Positions 47,217 to 59,300 of a DNA stretch of 64,000 nt are shown piece by piece. How positions within the stretch are numbered: the first letter of the stretch is position 1; every line of letters starts with the position of its first letter. Source of the DNA: Solanum dulcamara (lineage: Eukaryota; Streptophyta; Magnoliopsida; Solanales; Solanaceae); contig NC_077240.1 in NCBI RefSeq assembly GCF_947179165.1, positions 7,180,001-7,244,000 of the forward strand, written 5' to 3'. Under the pieces are notes generated by a model. That model was not told where the DNA came from and ran no database searches. It saw nothing but the letters and a program-made list of their open reading frames with translations. The translations under genes and the position numbers were made by a program.

Positions 47217-49960
47217 TTAAAATATTGTTAATATCAAAAAAAGGGAGAATACAATGATGGTAAATATTGAAGGAGCCAAAAATTGACTAGCATTTGGAAG
47301 CCTTGGATATTCATCAGGTGAAGGAAAAACACACTCATATCCATTGAATGAAATCTTTCTTGGAAACATCCATCCTTCGTTAAATGTGAAAATCCCTGCA
47401 TCTTTGTGCATTAACAACTCACTTTGCACAACCCCACTCCTTCCTGCTTGTAGCAACATGTCATTGTAATACTTAATCCCATAAAACATCCCCGTGTCGT
47501 CTGTACGAAAAAGAAAAGAAAAAGGAATTGATTCAGATAGCCGACCCTAACTGAGTTTGGGTTGAAGTGTAGTATATATAAAGGAAATGCTAATATCAGG
47601 CATTGGTAAAACTTACTTGTATCACCATACTGATTAAGGGGTTTGTAGTTGAAGCTGAAAACCTGCGTTACGCTTCTCAAATTCGGGTGCAGGACCACCA
47701 AGTTCCACTGGCTGTAATTCCTAACTTGGTTTAGGTTTCTAATAGTCATCTTCACCCTCCAATATTCTCTATAACTCTGCTTTACATGCCAATGCACCTG
47801 AATTGGGCACATGTGACGTGTACATTCTAGTACTGGCGTTGGCAGTTCGTTAGGGCCTAGTTGTAAAACTGGTAGCACCTCACCACGCCTGTAGTTCCAT
47901 CCAAAAGAAGAAAAGACATGTTAGATGAACAAGATATAACAATTTTGTTGAATATGATTTGTTACTCAGGTACATGTTTTGGTGGAAATTAGTACCAAAG
48001 GCGGAGTCAGGATTTCAACCTTATGAGTTCTGGATTCTAGGAAACGGCCTCAAGTACTAAGATGTTATATACTACCTCCGCTCTGCCTGGAACTAGTATT
48101 GCAGCTAAAGAAGATATTGACAACAGATTAACCTCTTGACTAAACGAACCGTTTGGTTTGTTCAAAGGAAAAAAGATGAATGTGCAAAATAATGTACGAA
48201 ATTACACTGAGGTTAAAGTGTAAGATATTTACTTCACACATTGATCTGCACCACGCTGTCCCTGACAACCACAACTGCATGTGGAGCAGGGCACAATTGT
48301 TTCGCTGTAGAAAGAAGACAAGGAAACACAACATTTTGGAGTAGATGATGCTCCAAACTGGGAGTAAGAACATATCACGTCCCACGTAGCTGCAACCATT
48401 ACAAACAGATTTAAATTGGTAGTTACAGTATGGTAAGGGAAGAATGATCATCCTGAGCTAGTTTACTTACCAACTGCTTGAGTCTGTCGACGTCCTTGAT
48501 CCTCATTGAACTTGGTTGGAGGGACTTGAACAGGAACACCACACGTATATCCAGGAATCCCAAGTGTGAAGTTTTCAGGCATACGAGGTCCGGATCCATC
48601 ATTGGAAACACTTCCAATGCTCATCTCAAAAGAAGACACATATTTTCCAGGGTCCTGAAACAAGGATGTCAGCACTCCTCCCTTGCAGCAATTTGCGACC
48701 TGCTTATTATATGGAGCTCCAGGAAGGAGATCAAGAATCACGGGCTCTTTCTCACAACAATGGGGCGGGCTGTCTCCTTTGATTGCAGAACAATCACCTT
48801 GCTCTGTAGTTTCAGCACCCCACATTTCCCATATTACTTCCTTACCAGGCCAATCCCAGCTTAACTTCCAACCAGGTTGCTCTACGTGGCGGAAAAGTTG
48901 ATAGTTGAAGATTGAGACTCTAATCTGGTATAGGCAAAGAGAGAACATTTGTTAATTCGTCTCTACTTCCCCTCGAATGAGATATGATGCATAAAATTGA
49001 AGATAAAAGACATAGTTTGCTTATTACAAATATTCAAATCCATGAATAACTTCAATGAATTTGAAAAACAGTGTGCAGGACACACAAGTGCGGTAGCATT
49101 TTAGGAGAGTCACAAGTGCGGTAGCATTTTAGGAGAGTCCGAACAATATAGGTCAATTGTATAGCCTATGAAATCATCATATGAAGGGCTTTGGAATGAA
49201 TTATTTCTCCTAATTAACTACAGACTTTTACTATCTCATTTTTAGCAAACAAGAACTTATAAAACATCAAATTTAACAGCTAATAACTAACTATTTTTTC
49301 ATCTCATTTACTTCTTACAGAAAATTATTCAATCATCCTACAATCCCTCGATCACCAGCCAACAAAAAACCAAAATTAGAACTGGATCTGCCCAAACACA
49401 CACAAACCCCACCATCCTGAACACCACCATTAGTATTATATATCAACAACTGTAATAACTAAAACAAAATGACAAATCAGAAATCATGACAAAAAACACA
49501 GCTGCCTATCACAATGTCACAGCCAACACATTTTCCAGACACGGTTCGAAACTCCGTGAATAAGGGCCCGGGCTTGGGCCCTGGCCCAGCCCTCTACCCT
49601 TCCTCATGCCACACCACATACAACACTATACCTAATATACAAGTAATGAACAATCTATAGCTGTGATTTGTGAGTATCTTTAATTAATTTTGTGTCATAG
49701 TGTTTGTGTATTTTAATTGTAACGAAAAAAACTTACGTGCTGATTAGCCTCAGTGTTTGTCGTAACATCCCATCTGATAGTAATATTCCCCAATGGGTCC
49801 AGTGGATCATAGCCATCTGCATCAAAGTCAAATTAACCATCACAAAAACTCAAAAACAATAAAAAAATTAGACAAAGAAAAGGACAGAAAAATACTCACA
49901 AACAACTGGATAAATGAGAAATACAAGGTTTAACACTAAGATTAGACCAAAATTACCCAT
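47217..49960 (-). CDS. COBL4: COBRA-like protein 4-type (GPI-anchored), complete
   Basis: COBRA-family protein; COBL4/IRX6 and rice BC1 promote cellulose deposition in secondary walls at the cell surface. Exons (minus): 49960-49900, 49816-49737, 48924-48471, 48389-48233, 47888-47617, 47500-47217. All junctions are GT-AG in phase; 435 aa. Signal peptide MGNFGLILVLNLVFLIYPVV, then YDPLDPLGNITIRWDV, cellulose-binding-like HVEQPGWKLSWDWPGKEVIW, AETTEQGDCSAIKG, PHCCEKEPVILDLLPGAPYN, CCKGGVLTS, the CCVS motif in TPKCCVSLSSFYSETIVPC, STCSCGCQ, HMCPIQVHWHVKQSYREYW and FTFNEGWMFPR. A hydrophobic tail (APSIFTIIVFSLFLILTIF) is preceded by small residues suited to GPI attachment. VLHPNL and AETTEQG favour the COBL4 branch. 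Unit 1 has lost this gene. Confidence 0.92.
49083..49138. repeat. Perfect 28-bp tandem duplication in COBL4 intron 2
   Basis: cacaagtgcggtagcatttt followed by aggagagt occurs twice in a row (49083-49110, 49111-49138) without mismatch. Confidence 0.92.
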
Positions 49961-50196
49961 TGATCTTTAATTATTTTTTAAAAAAATAATAAAAAATTCA
50001 GTGGTGATTCATACATTCATAAAACTTAAGATTTTGTTAGAGTTATGCAAGAAGATGAAGAAGAAAAAAGAGAGAAGAACTTAATACACTGGATTTAGTA
50101 ATAAGTAAGATGAGAACGAATTTAAGGAGGTCGTTTTTATTTTTCCAAAAATAATTAAAGAGTACAAAGACCATATGACTTAGTACTAAGAATGCG

Positions 50197-50205
50197 TATA
50201 TATAG
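50197..50205 (-). promoter_or_regulatory. Candidate TATA box of COBL4
   Basis: [13 protein letters not shown] element in aatgcgtatatatagggtga, about 240 bp above the COBL4 ATG and conserved in unit 1. The distance implies a leader of roughly 200 bp. Confidence 0.5.
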
Positions 50206-50998
50206 GGTGACGTTTGAATGTTATGTTACGAATTAATCTCCAATTGCACTAAATACTACTGATAATTATGCTTTCCATTTTTGTACCATTTATCATATTC
50301 ATGCTATGTGACAATTGAGATATATGAATGATAATATATAGTATATGGATTGTTACGTGAGAACGTATTATTAATGCACATATTTATAGACTCTTTGTAT
50401 TTGGCGAAGATAATACAGTAGGATTCGAACTCCTATAACTAGAGTAAAAATGTGGATAACTCTCCAATTTTGATACGTATACCTCACATGTCTTTTGAAC
50501 TATTTTACTAACGTTTATCTCCAACTTATATAATTTCAATGTGTAGTCAATTCTTACTTTTCCGTCTACCTAACACACAACGTAAAAGAAAATTAACTTG
50601 TTTTGTTGTTTCTTTCTTTATGGATTCATTTTTCCCAGCTGGAAAGGATGCATAAACAAAGATTTCAGTAAACCTTTTGGGTTAAAATAGAAAGACAGTT
50701 GTCTGAGAGACTAAATCAAATGAGAGACTTAATTGCAAGGGCCAGTCTGTAAGACTGTAACAAAACAAACTTTCCAGAATAATCCATTTAATATCATAAT
50801 CAAATTAAAGCTCATAGAGCTATTTTCATACCTCATTTCTTTAAATGGGGAGTATATACAAATGCAAAACTACAAACTTACAGTATGCGTATATATTTAT
50901 TTAGGGTTATTTTTTTTGAAGTTTCAAAAGCATTATAGAGAAACCCCATTTGGCTAAAATTCAAGGATTTGCAGCTTAAAGGTGCTGACAATGTTGGA

Positions 50999-52402
50999 AT
51001 GCCAAAGCCAAAAAAACCTGAACATATGCTTCAACTTCTGCAGCATTTTATCAAACACTCAGACCAAATCAAACAAATACATTCCCTTCTCACAACGAGT
51101 GGCCGTCTTCTCCTTACCTCTCAATGGATCAACACACTTCTTTACAACACTCTCATCAGGGCTTACCTCAACATTGCTCAGCCTCAAACAGCTCTCATCC
51201 TTTTTACCCATATGCTCTTTCATCAAGCTCAGCCCAATAGCCATACTTTCCCTTCCCTAAGCAAAGCAGCCTCGTCTTTCCCGCCCCGTTTGGCTTCATA
51301 TATGGGCAAGAATCTTCACTGTCAAGTCTTGAGAAGAGGGGTCTTGGGTGACCCCTATGTGTGTACTTCTTTCATTGGGTTGTATTCACACGCTGGTGAG
51401 CTCGAGAGTGCACGTAAGGTGTTCGATGAAATTCCTGAACCGTGTGTTGTCTCGTATAATGCGATGCTTGATGCTTGTGGGAAAAATGGGGATATGGGTT
51501 CGGGGTTCTTGATGTTTTCTCGCATGCCTTATAGAGATGTTTATTCATGGACTAGTATGATTCATGGGTACATGAAGAACGGGTGCTCTGAAGTTGCTAT
51601 TAAGTTTTTCCAGAAAATGATGATGCACGAGGATGTGAAGCGTGGTCTAGTGAAGCCAAATGAGGCTACGTTTGTTAGTGTTCTTTCTTCTTGCACATTT
51701 TTGGATGTTGGTGTGGCGTTATATCTAGGGAGGCTAGTACATGCTTACATGATAAAGAATGAGGAGTTGAGTGTCTTCATGACTACCGCATTGATCGCGT
51801 TTTATGGGAAGATGGGTTGTTTGGTTTATGCTTCAAAGATATTTGATGCAATGATTAGCAAGCAAGTTTGCTCTTGGAATGCTATGATTTCTTCCCTAGC
51901 TTTGAATGGAAGAGAGAAACAGGCATTAATGATGTACGAGAAGATGAGGGCAAAGGGGCTGCAACCAAATGAGATTACCTTCGTGGCTGTTCTATCAGCT
52001 TGTGCGCGTGCCAAGCTTGTCGATTTCGGTTTTAAATTGTTTGAAGCAATGTCACATGAATTTGCACTTGTAGCTAAGATGGAACATTATGGTTGTGTGG
52101 TTGATCTCTTAGGGAGAGCTGGGCTACTTCAGGAAGCGTACGACTTCATAAAGAAGATGCCTTTTGAAGCTGATGCCACTGTCTTGGGGGCTCTGATGGG
52201 TGCTTGTAGACTTCATGGAGCTATTGAATTGGGAAATGAAGTAGCACAACTACTGCTTGAGTCACAACCGAATCATTCAGGGCGTTATGTGCAACTCTCA
52301 AGCATTTATGCTGGCGCAGAGAGGTGGGATCATGCTGCTTCCTTGAGAAAAGCAATGTTAGATGCTGGAATACACAAGGTTCCAGCCCACAGTTTTATTT
52401 AG
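50999..52402 (+). CDS. Pentatricopeptide repeat protein, PLS class, E subgroup
   Basis: Intronless 467-residue PPR protein. Such proteins bind organelle RNA in a sequence-specific way, and E-type members usually guide C-to-U editing. The ATG at 50999 (MPKPKKPEHM) is chosen; an open frame extends 30 bases further up without ATG. PLS repeats run from about residue 40: PYVCTSFIGLYSHAGELESA, VVSYNAMLDACGKNGDM, DVYSWTSMIHGYMKNG, VKPNEATFVSVLSSCTFL, VCSWNAMISSLALNG, LQPNEITFVAVLSACARA, then MEHYGCVVDLLGRAGLLQEA. The C-terminal E region is GALMGACRLHGAIELGNEVA to GIHKVPAHSFI. No DYW domain follows. Targeting was not assessed. The gene is missing from unit 1. Confidence 0.92.
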   Translation: MPKPKKPEHMLQLLQHFIKHSDQIKQIHSLLTTSGRLLLTSQWINTLLYNTLIRAYLNIAQPQTALILFTHMLFHQAQPNSHTFPSLSKAASSFPPRLASYMGKNLHCQVLRRGVLGDPYVCTSFIGLYSHAGELESARKVFDEIPEPCVVSYNAMLDACGKNGDMGSGFLMFSRMPYRDVYSWTSMIHGYMKNGCSEVAIKFFQKMMMHEDVKRGLVKPNEATFVSVLSSCTFLDVGVALYLGRLVHAYMIKNEELSVFMTTALIAFYGKMGCLVYASKIFDAMISKQVCSWNAMISSLALNGREKQALMMYEKMRAKGLQPNEITFVAVLSACARAKLVDFGFKLFEAMSHEFALVAKMEHYGCVVDLLGRAGLLQEAYDFIKKMPFEADATVLGALMGACRLHGAIELGNEVAQLLLESQPNHSGRYVQLSSIYAGAERWDHAASLRKAMLDAGIHKVPAHSFI

Positions 52403-53338
52403 TGGAGCTTATCACTGCCACAGCTTGGTGATGGAATCTCGACTCATCAAAATCAGTTAAGTAATAGCTTGACAGATCAAGGAGGATGCATTTTTGTGAA
52501 AATGCACAGCAAACCTGGTTCCAAAGTCTGTTTGGTGAGGTACTTAAATGACACAACTCTATGAGCAGCAGCCCATGAGGCCATGTTGGATACTATAGCG
52601 TGTAATGCTGAATTCATTGATGATAGTAACAGAAGATTCTCCTTCTGAGAGAGGTTGTGTTGGATACTAGATATTCTGAGTTGTGGATCGGAAGATTCCT
52701 ATTTATGAGATCATAGTCTCTTTCTCGTGATGGTTTGGTTGGGCATTTTGCTGCTGCTGCAATGAAAAAAGTTAAAAGATAAAAGACTGCAACTTTGGTC
52801 CATGGTGTCCTGAACTTATGTTCTATGTTTGTGTTAATGTGAAAAAGTGAGAATGTTTTTAGTGATAGACACATATCGTCCGATTGAATGATCTGAGATT
52901 CAAGTTCGTGTCTGATTTCTGTTTATCAGTTATCGTCAAATATGAAATAGCAATACAAATTTAACATAAGGATTAAAATTAAAATTTATCAATAATTGAA
53001 GGACCAAATATGCTATTTACCCATTTTTTACACTTCCTTAGATAGGGATATGAAAGATAAAGTGCGTCGAACAAAAAAAAATGCTTTTTAGGGCTAAATT
53101 ATACAATAATGTTAACAGCCATGACTGGTCGAATAAGTAAATGTAACACGAAAATCCATAATCATCCAAATACAAAATGACTTCAGCAAAACATAGTCCC
53201 TTCTGCCTATTAATTAGAAGTATACATCAGAAATATTCAGTTATCAATTAGTACTGGAACAGAATGGATACATTTCTCTTTTGTATTGTCTAAAGACAAA
53301 TCAGTTTTCCCATCGACTTCGGGAGGAGTTGCAGACGC
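52403..53338. other. Region between PPR gene and UBLCP1 3' end
   Basis: Holds the probable PPR 3' UTR, the right half of a MITE at about 52932-53030 (aggaccaaatatgctatttac), the right edge of the duplication near 53145, and the UBLCP1 3' UTR. No gene is seen; the ORF at 52614-52874 (minus) is chance. Confidence 0.6.
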
Positions 53339-56300
53339 TTAGGCATGTCTGTGTCTCTTGAAACTGACTCCATTGTAGGATTCCCAGTTTTTATGATCAA
53401 GAACACTCAAGTCATCAAGATCTGCAATGGCAAATAAATATTGAGTAAGCTTCATGAGCTCGTCATCACTGCTCCGATTCGTGTGTGCCTTCCTGAATGG
53501 CTTTATAACCAACCCATTTTGAGGGTTCATCACAAAGTTCCTTCGCAGGTCATCAAACATTATAGTGTTTTTGGGACTGTAAAACTGCACAACAATCAAG
53601 ATTACATGTTAGTGTGCCAAATTACCATCTTTCAGACACTTATTCAGAATATCGAAATTTAGATAGTGATGCCACCATAATGTTTAATCATCTGAGCCAT
53701 AAATCCATCGACGAAAGAAGCAACTAAATAAAAAAGTCAACCTCCGGGAAATGATCCCAAATTAGGCCCAATGGCTTGCAATCGAAAATTCCATAATGAT
53801 CCGATTGAACTGTTATCATGGCCATATGGTCCAGCATAGCTGTAATTTTGTAGTTCGGATTATCGAGTACACCAAGTTGTCCCATTTTCAACTCAACCCA
53901 CTTCATGCTGCAAAAAGAGAATGAGTAAGGCAATGCATATAGATCACAAACCTTTTTCCCAATACATATTTTGATTTTCAAAAACATCAGAGTTATCAAT
54001 GGTCCTAAGAGCAAATACTCACCTGGTTGCCGACCATATCATGATGTCATATGCTGCATAAGCAGCCGAGAGAAACTCATGAAGATCTGCATGCAGTAGT
54101 TGACAGAATTAAACATTAAACAAGCTAAGGATAACTGGAAAATATTGACGGATAAGACACTTACAAGGCCTCATGAGTTCGCGTGGGTTCTCTGCAGTTG
54201 ACCGGTGATCAAACAAAGTATAATCAATATCCAGAACAAGCAGCTTTTTACCTTCACGGCAAGGATTACGGAGCACAATCTGAATAATCACCAATATGAT
54301 CATCATAAAAAGGCAAGTCAGAAATCACATGTTTTTAAGCCACACAATATCAGCTGTTTATTATTGAGAAAATATACTGGATGCAATTTTAAAATAACTA
54401 TAATTAGTTATAGTTGAACATACAGAACCAACAGCCATATCTTACCAAAAAAGCAACTTAGCTATTTTTAAAAAATAGTTAATAATTTGTTCACTGATAA
54501 TAAATAGTAGTTCAATGCTTCAAGCATAAAAATGCATGTTATCATGAATGATCATGATGCAAGAGGTTGAACATACCCTTCAAGACCATAATGATAAGGT
54601 CAATTGGGATCATGGGTCCCTCACCAACAGAGGGAAGTACTGGAAATAATTGTTAAGCGTTTATCGCCATGCACAATGTGGCGCAACCCTGAACGCGAAG
54701 AATTCACCGCGGTGGGGCCGCTACCGCGATGAAGAATTTCTGAAAATTGAATTTCAGAAATCAAATTTAATGAAGAATTTCTGAAAATTGGACAAGTGTT
54801 GACCGCGATGAGAGATGCGGCATGACCTCTATAACTCGCGATGAGTTGTGCGACACGACCAAATGTGGGTGGAGTCCAGATTTTACCCAATCCCTTGTGG
54901 GCAACCATCACAAAAGGATACATTCTAGACTTTTAGTAAAAATTGTTACCAACTTGAGTATCTTGTATCAATTCACAACCCAATAAAAAATTAAAGTAAT
55001 ATCCCCATTTAATCGGAAAGAATAGCCACAGCCAGGTCCTCTAATTCTTTTACAAGTCATTTCGTATGTCGATAAAGTCATCTCTCTAACTTCTTCCGTT
55101 ATCTTCCCTACCCCCACCCCTAAACCTCCCAGCAACCAAATATGAAATCCCTCCCATTTCACTTCCCACACCCCATCATGTGGATTTATTCTAACTTCTT
55201 CTCTACTTCCATGGATCACCCCATTAATGTACTTTCTCTCTGCTCCTTCCAACTCCCACCAGGCCTCCCTCACCCACCCACCCACCCCAAAAAAAAAGAA
55301 CCAAAACAAAATAACATCAGAAAGTATTTTGAAATATGAAACTGATAATAATAAATTAGTCTAGCTATATTACAACTCAAAACATAATATTGTTGAGAAG
55401 TAGAAGTTCCCATCATTTAAATATACCAAATAGAGGCAAATGGAGCAAGCCACACAATATCCTCATTATTTTCAGTCCAAAGAGAGAAATTTGAAGAATA
55501 TCTGACGATCACTTGATTTTTTGATCAAGCAAAAGGTTTCATTGATAATAACAAGCCTACAAAAAATGGTTCTCTCCAAAAGACACTCAATCCTCTATAC
55601 ATACAAGAACTACATGGGTGTACCAAAGGAAAATAAAGAATCGGAGTCTACTACTCAAATGAGCAAAGCTCATCTCCACCCCTTCAAAATCTCTCCTATT
55701 TCTCTCTTTCCAAATGACCCACATTAAAGAAAGAGGAGTAATATTCCATGAACTTTGTGCCTTCTTCTCCTAGCTCCACTCTTCCACGTGAACATCAATT
55801 CATTCACGGACCTTGGCATTACCCAAGAACGCCGAACCATCTAAAAGTATTCTCCCATCACCTCGTGGCTAATTTGCAATGTAACAAAATATGTTCCACC
55901 TCCTCACCCGTCTCCTTACAAAGGAAACACCAGCTCAGGCAAAGAACCTTTCCTTTCCTAAGATTCTCTGCCATCAAAATCACCCTTCTAGTAACTAGCC
56001 ACGTGAAGAGCATACCTTCCTCGGCACCTTAGGTATCCAAACTGATTCATACGGAAAGTTATCATCTATCCTAACCAAAAAAGCTTCGCATAGGACTTAA
56101 CCGAAAACATATTGTTATTAACAAGTCCCAACTCAAAGCATTGGGTCTGTCGAATGGTTCGCATTGCTTTTGAAGTAACTCTAGCAATCTTTGGAGCTCG
56201 CCACCTCCCAATCCTGAAAATTCCTCCTAAACCTCAAGTCCCAAAAAGTTCCATCACTTTTAAATACAACAACAACAACAACTACCCAGTGAAATCTCAC

Positions 56301-59300
56301 AACGTGGGGTCTGGGGAGGGTAAAGTGTACGCAAACCTTACTCCTATCAAGGTAAGGCGATTGTTTCCGAGAGACCCTCGGCTTAATAGAAGCATAAAAA
56401 GAGGTCAGATAAGGCTAAGAAGTTCATATCGATATGGGAAAGCAAATAACGAAAGCGACACAAATAAAATAGAGTAATCAAAGTACAGAAAGTAATAGAT
56501 AATAATAGAAATCAGAACACAAGAAATTATAATGCGCTAATGCGCCTACTAATACGAAAGAATAACGAGACTATGTACTAGCCTTCTACCCTAATATGGG
56601 CCCTCCACACCCTCCTATCTACGGTCATGTCCTTAATAAGCTGTAACTGTGTCATGTCCTTTCTAATCACCTCTCCCAAATATTTCTTTGGCCTACCCCT
56701 ACCTCTTCTGAAACCATCCATGGCCAACCTCTCACACCTCCGCACTGGGGCATCTGTGTCTCTCCTCTTCACATGCTCAAATCATCTCAGTCGCATTTTT
56801 CACATCTTGTCTTCCACCGAGATCACTCATACCTTGTCCCGAATAGCCTCATTTCTAATCATATTGCTCCTGGTATGCCAACACATCCATCTCAACATTC
56901 TCATCTCGGCAACTATCATCTTTTGAACGTGAGAGACCTTAACTGACCAACACTCCGCCCCATATAATATAACCGATTTAACCACCACTTTGTAGAACTT
57001 GCCTTTAAGTTGTGGTGGCACCTTCTTGTCACATAGCACACCGGAAGCGAGCCTCCATTTCATCCACCCTGCCCCAATACGATGTGTGGCATCATCGTCA
57101 ATCTCTCTGCTGCCTTGCATGATAGACCCAAAGTACTTGAAACTACTTTTCTTTTGGATGGCATGATCAGCAAGCCTAACTACCGCGCCAACCTCTTGAG
57201 GTGTCTCACTGAATTCGCACTCTCAGTACTCTGTTTTGGTCCTACTCGGCTTAAACCCTTTAGACTCCAAGGTATGTCTCCAATTCTCCAGCTTAGCGTT
57301 AACTCCGCTACAAGTCTCATCGATCAGGACTATGTCGTCCGCAAAAAGCATACACCATGACACCTCACCTTGAATTTGTCGCGTCAATCCATCCATCACC
57401 AAGGCAAATAAAAACGGACTAAGAGCTAAGCCTTGATGCAACCCCATCACAACTGGAAAGTGCTCTGAGTTCCCTCCTACTGTCTTTACCCTGGTTTTGG
57501 CACCCTCATACATGTCCTTGATCACCCTAATGTACGCCACAGGTACACCTCTAGCCTTCAAACATCTCCATAGTATCTCTCGTGGAATTTTATCATAAGC
57601 CTTTTCTAGGTCGATGAATACCATATGCAAGTTTCTCTTCCATTCTGTATACTGCTCCATCAGTCTCCTCATAAGATGGATGGCTTCTGTAATTGAGCGT
57701 CCCGACATAAATCCGAACTAGTTCTCTGAAATAGACACCTCTCCTCACCCTCATCTCCACTACTCTTTCCCACACTTTCATAGTATGGCTTAGAAGCTTG
57801 ATACCTCTATAATTGTTGCAGCTCTAGATATCCTCCTTGTTTTTGTATAGAGGAATCATTACGCTCAACCTCCATTCTTCAAGCATCGTTGCCGTCTTAA
57901 AGATGACATTAAATAACATAGTCAGCCACTCCAAACCTACCAAGCTCGCGCTCTTCCAAAATTCCCCAGGAATCTCGTTAGATCCGATCGCTTTTCCCCA
58001 GCGCCTCCTACGCACAGCACCCTAAACCTCTTCGACCGTAATACTCCTGCAACACCCAAAATCATGACGCCTCCCTGTATGTTCCAAACTCCCAACATAA
58101 TATCTCTTTCCCCTTCTTCATTCAAGAGTTTATGGAAGTATGATTGCCATCTTTGTTTAATGAAGGTCTCCTCTACCAATATTTTTTCATGCTCGTCCTT
58201 AATGCACTTCACTTGATCCACATCGCGTGCCCTTCTCTCCCGCGCCCTGGCTAGCCTGAACAATTTTCTATCCCCGCCTTTCTCTTCTAGTTCAGCATAA
58301 AGACGTTCAACAGCTGCCTTTTTTGCCGTCGAAACCGCCGACTTTGCCTCCTTCCTTGCTATCTTATAAAGTTCCCTATTCATCCACTTCTCTACCTCAT
58401 TCTTGCTTTCTATCAACTTCGCATATGCCATCTTCTTTGCTTCCACCTTCCCTTGCACTTCTCCATTCCACCACCAGTCCCCTCGATGCCGACCACGGCT
58501 ACCTGTCGAGACTCCCAACACTTTCTTTGCTACAACCCTAATACAACTAGCCGTCCTATCCCACATACTGTTCGCATCCCCACTACTATCCCAGGCCCCC
58601 TTGTTTAAGTATAAATATTTTAAATATTTCCTGAATCATTTCTCAACTATTAGATATATGTGGTAGGTGTTCACTATGAGTTTGAATCATTCGATGAACT
58701 GAGTCTGTTGTTAAAGTGGAAATGGGAAGAGGAGTGGCACATTATACACCGACGTTAAAATTTGAAAACAATGGATTTCTTGGTTTACAAAAAAAAAGAA
58801 GTAAAAAGATCTAAACTTGATCAAAATTCTAAATCACTCCAGACCCAATATTTTTTCATTTTCTTTGAATAAAACAAATTTCCTTCACATTAACATCCAA
58901 GATGGTAATATAAAGAGATCCTGAATTGCAACTAATGGAATATAATTCCATATTATAAAAATTTGTCAATGTTATTCTTCTTTCATAATTGTAGAAAGAA
59001 TTCCTCTATTTCCAAATCCGACCATCATTCTCTCCGCACATGCGAAAGAATGATTGTCTCCATAAATGTGTTCAATTAGTTTTTCCAATTACGCATACAA
59101 GTAAAAACAAATGCAGTATGAAGGGTATCGGCATAAAAGGTCCACAAGTTTCATGTACATCCTATTTTCATTATAAGAATAGGGAAGTGTTAAGGGAACA
59201 AACCTTATGCTGCGCAATGCGCCTTCTCAACTTCTCTTTGTTGATTTCTTTATCCTTAACATCTACAGCTTCGTCTTGCTCAATCTCAAAATCATCAATG

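Larger units (their letters stand above)
30140..53145 (+). repeat. Segmental tandem duplication, unit 2
   Basis: Second copy of 12786-27795, larger because it carries the Copia element (30479-35130), a LINE (38912-41415), an organelle-like block, COBL4 and the PPR gene. The right end of homology falls about 190 bp before the 3' end of the UBLCP1 gene (ataagtaaatgta at 27795 and 53145). Outside the unit, sequence is unique (PLD side on the left, UBLCP1 on the right), so the original order was probably PLD - unit - UBLCP1. Confidence 0.95.
56267..58605 (-). mobile_element. 5'-truncated RTE LINE in UBLCP1 intron 2
   Basis: The tail starts at 56267 (caacaacaacaacaactacc), then the C-terminal region (frame 56772-56578, [10 protein letters not shown] ... 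[19 protein letters not shown]), reverse transcriptase and linker. The end at about 58605 is in the endonuclease-RT connector. A possible target duplication ttttaaata occurs at 56258-56266 and again at about 58618. Same strand as the host gene. Confidence 0.9.

Noticed and set aside
54968..55309. 113-codon minus-strand ORF starting [13 protein letters not shown]
   Set aside because: Low-complexity frame in UBLCP1 intron 2, without conserved motifs.
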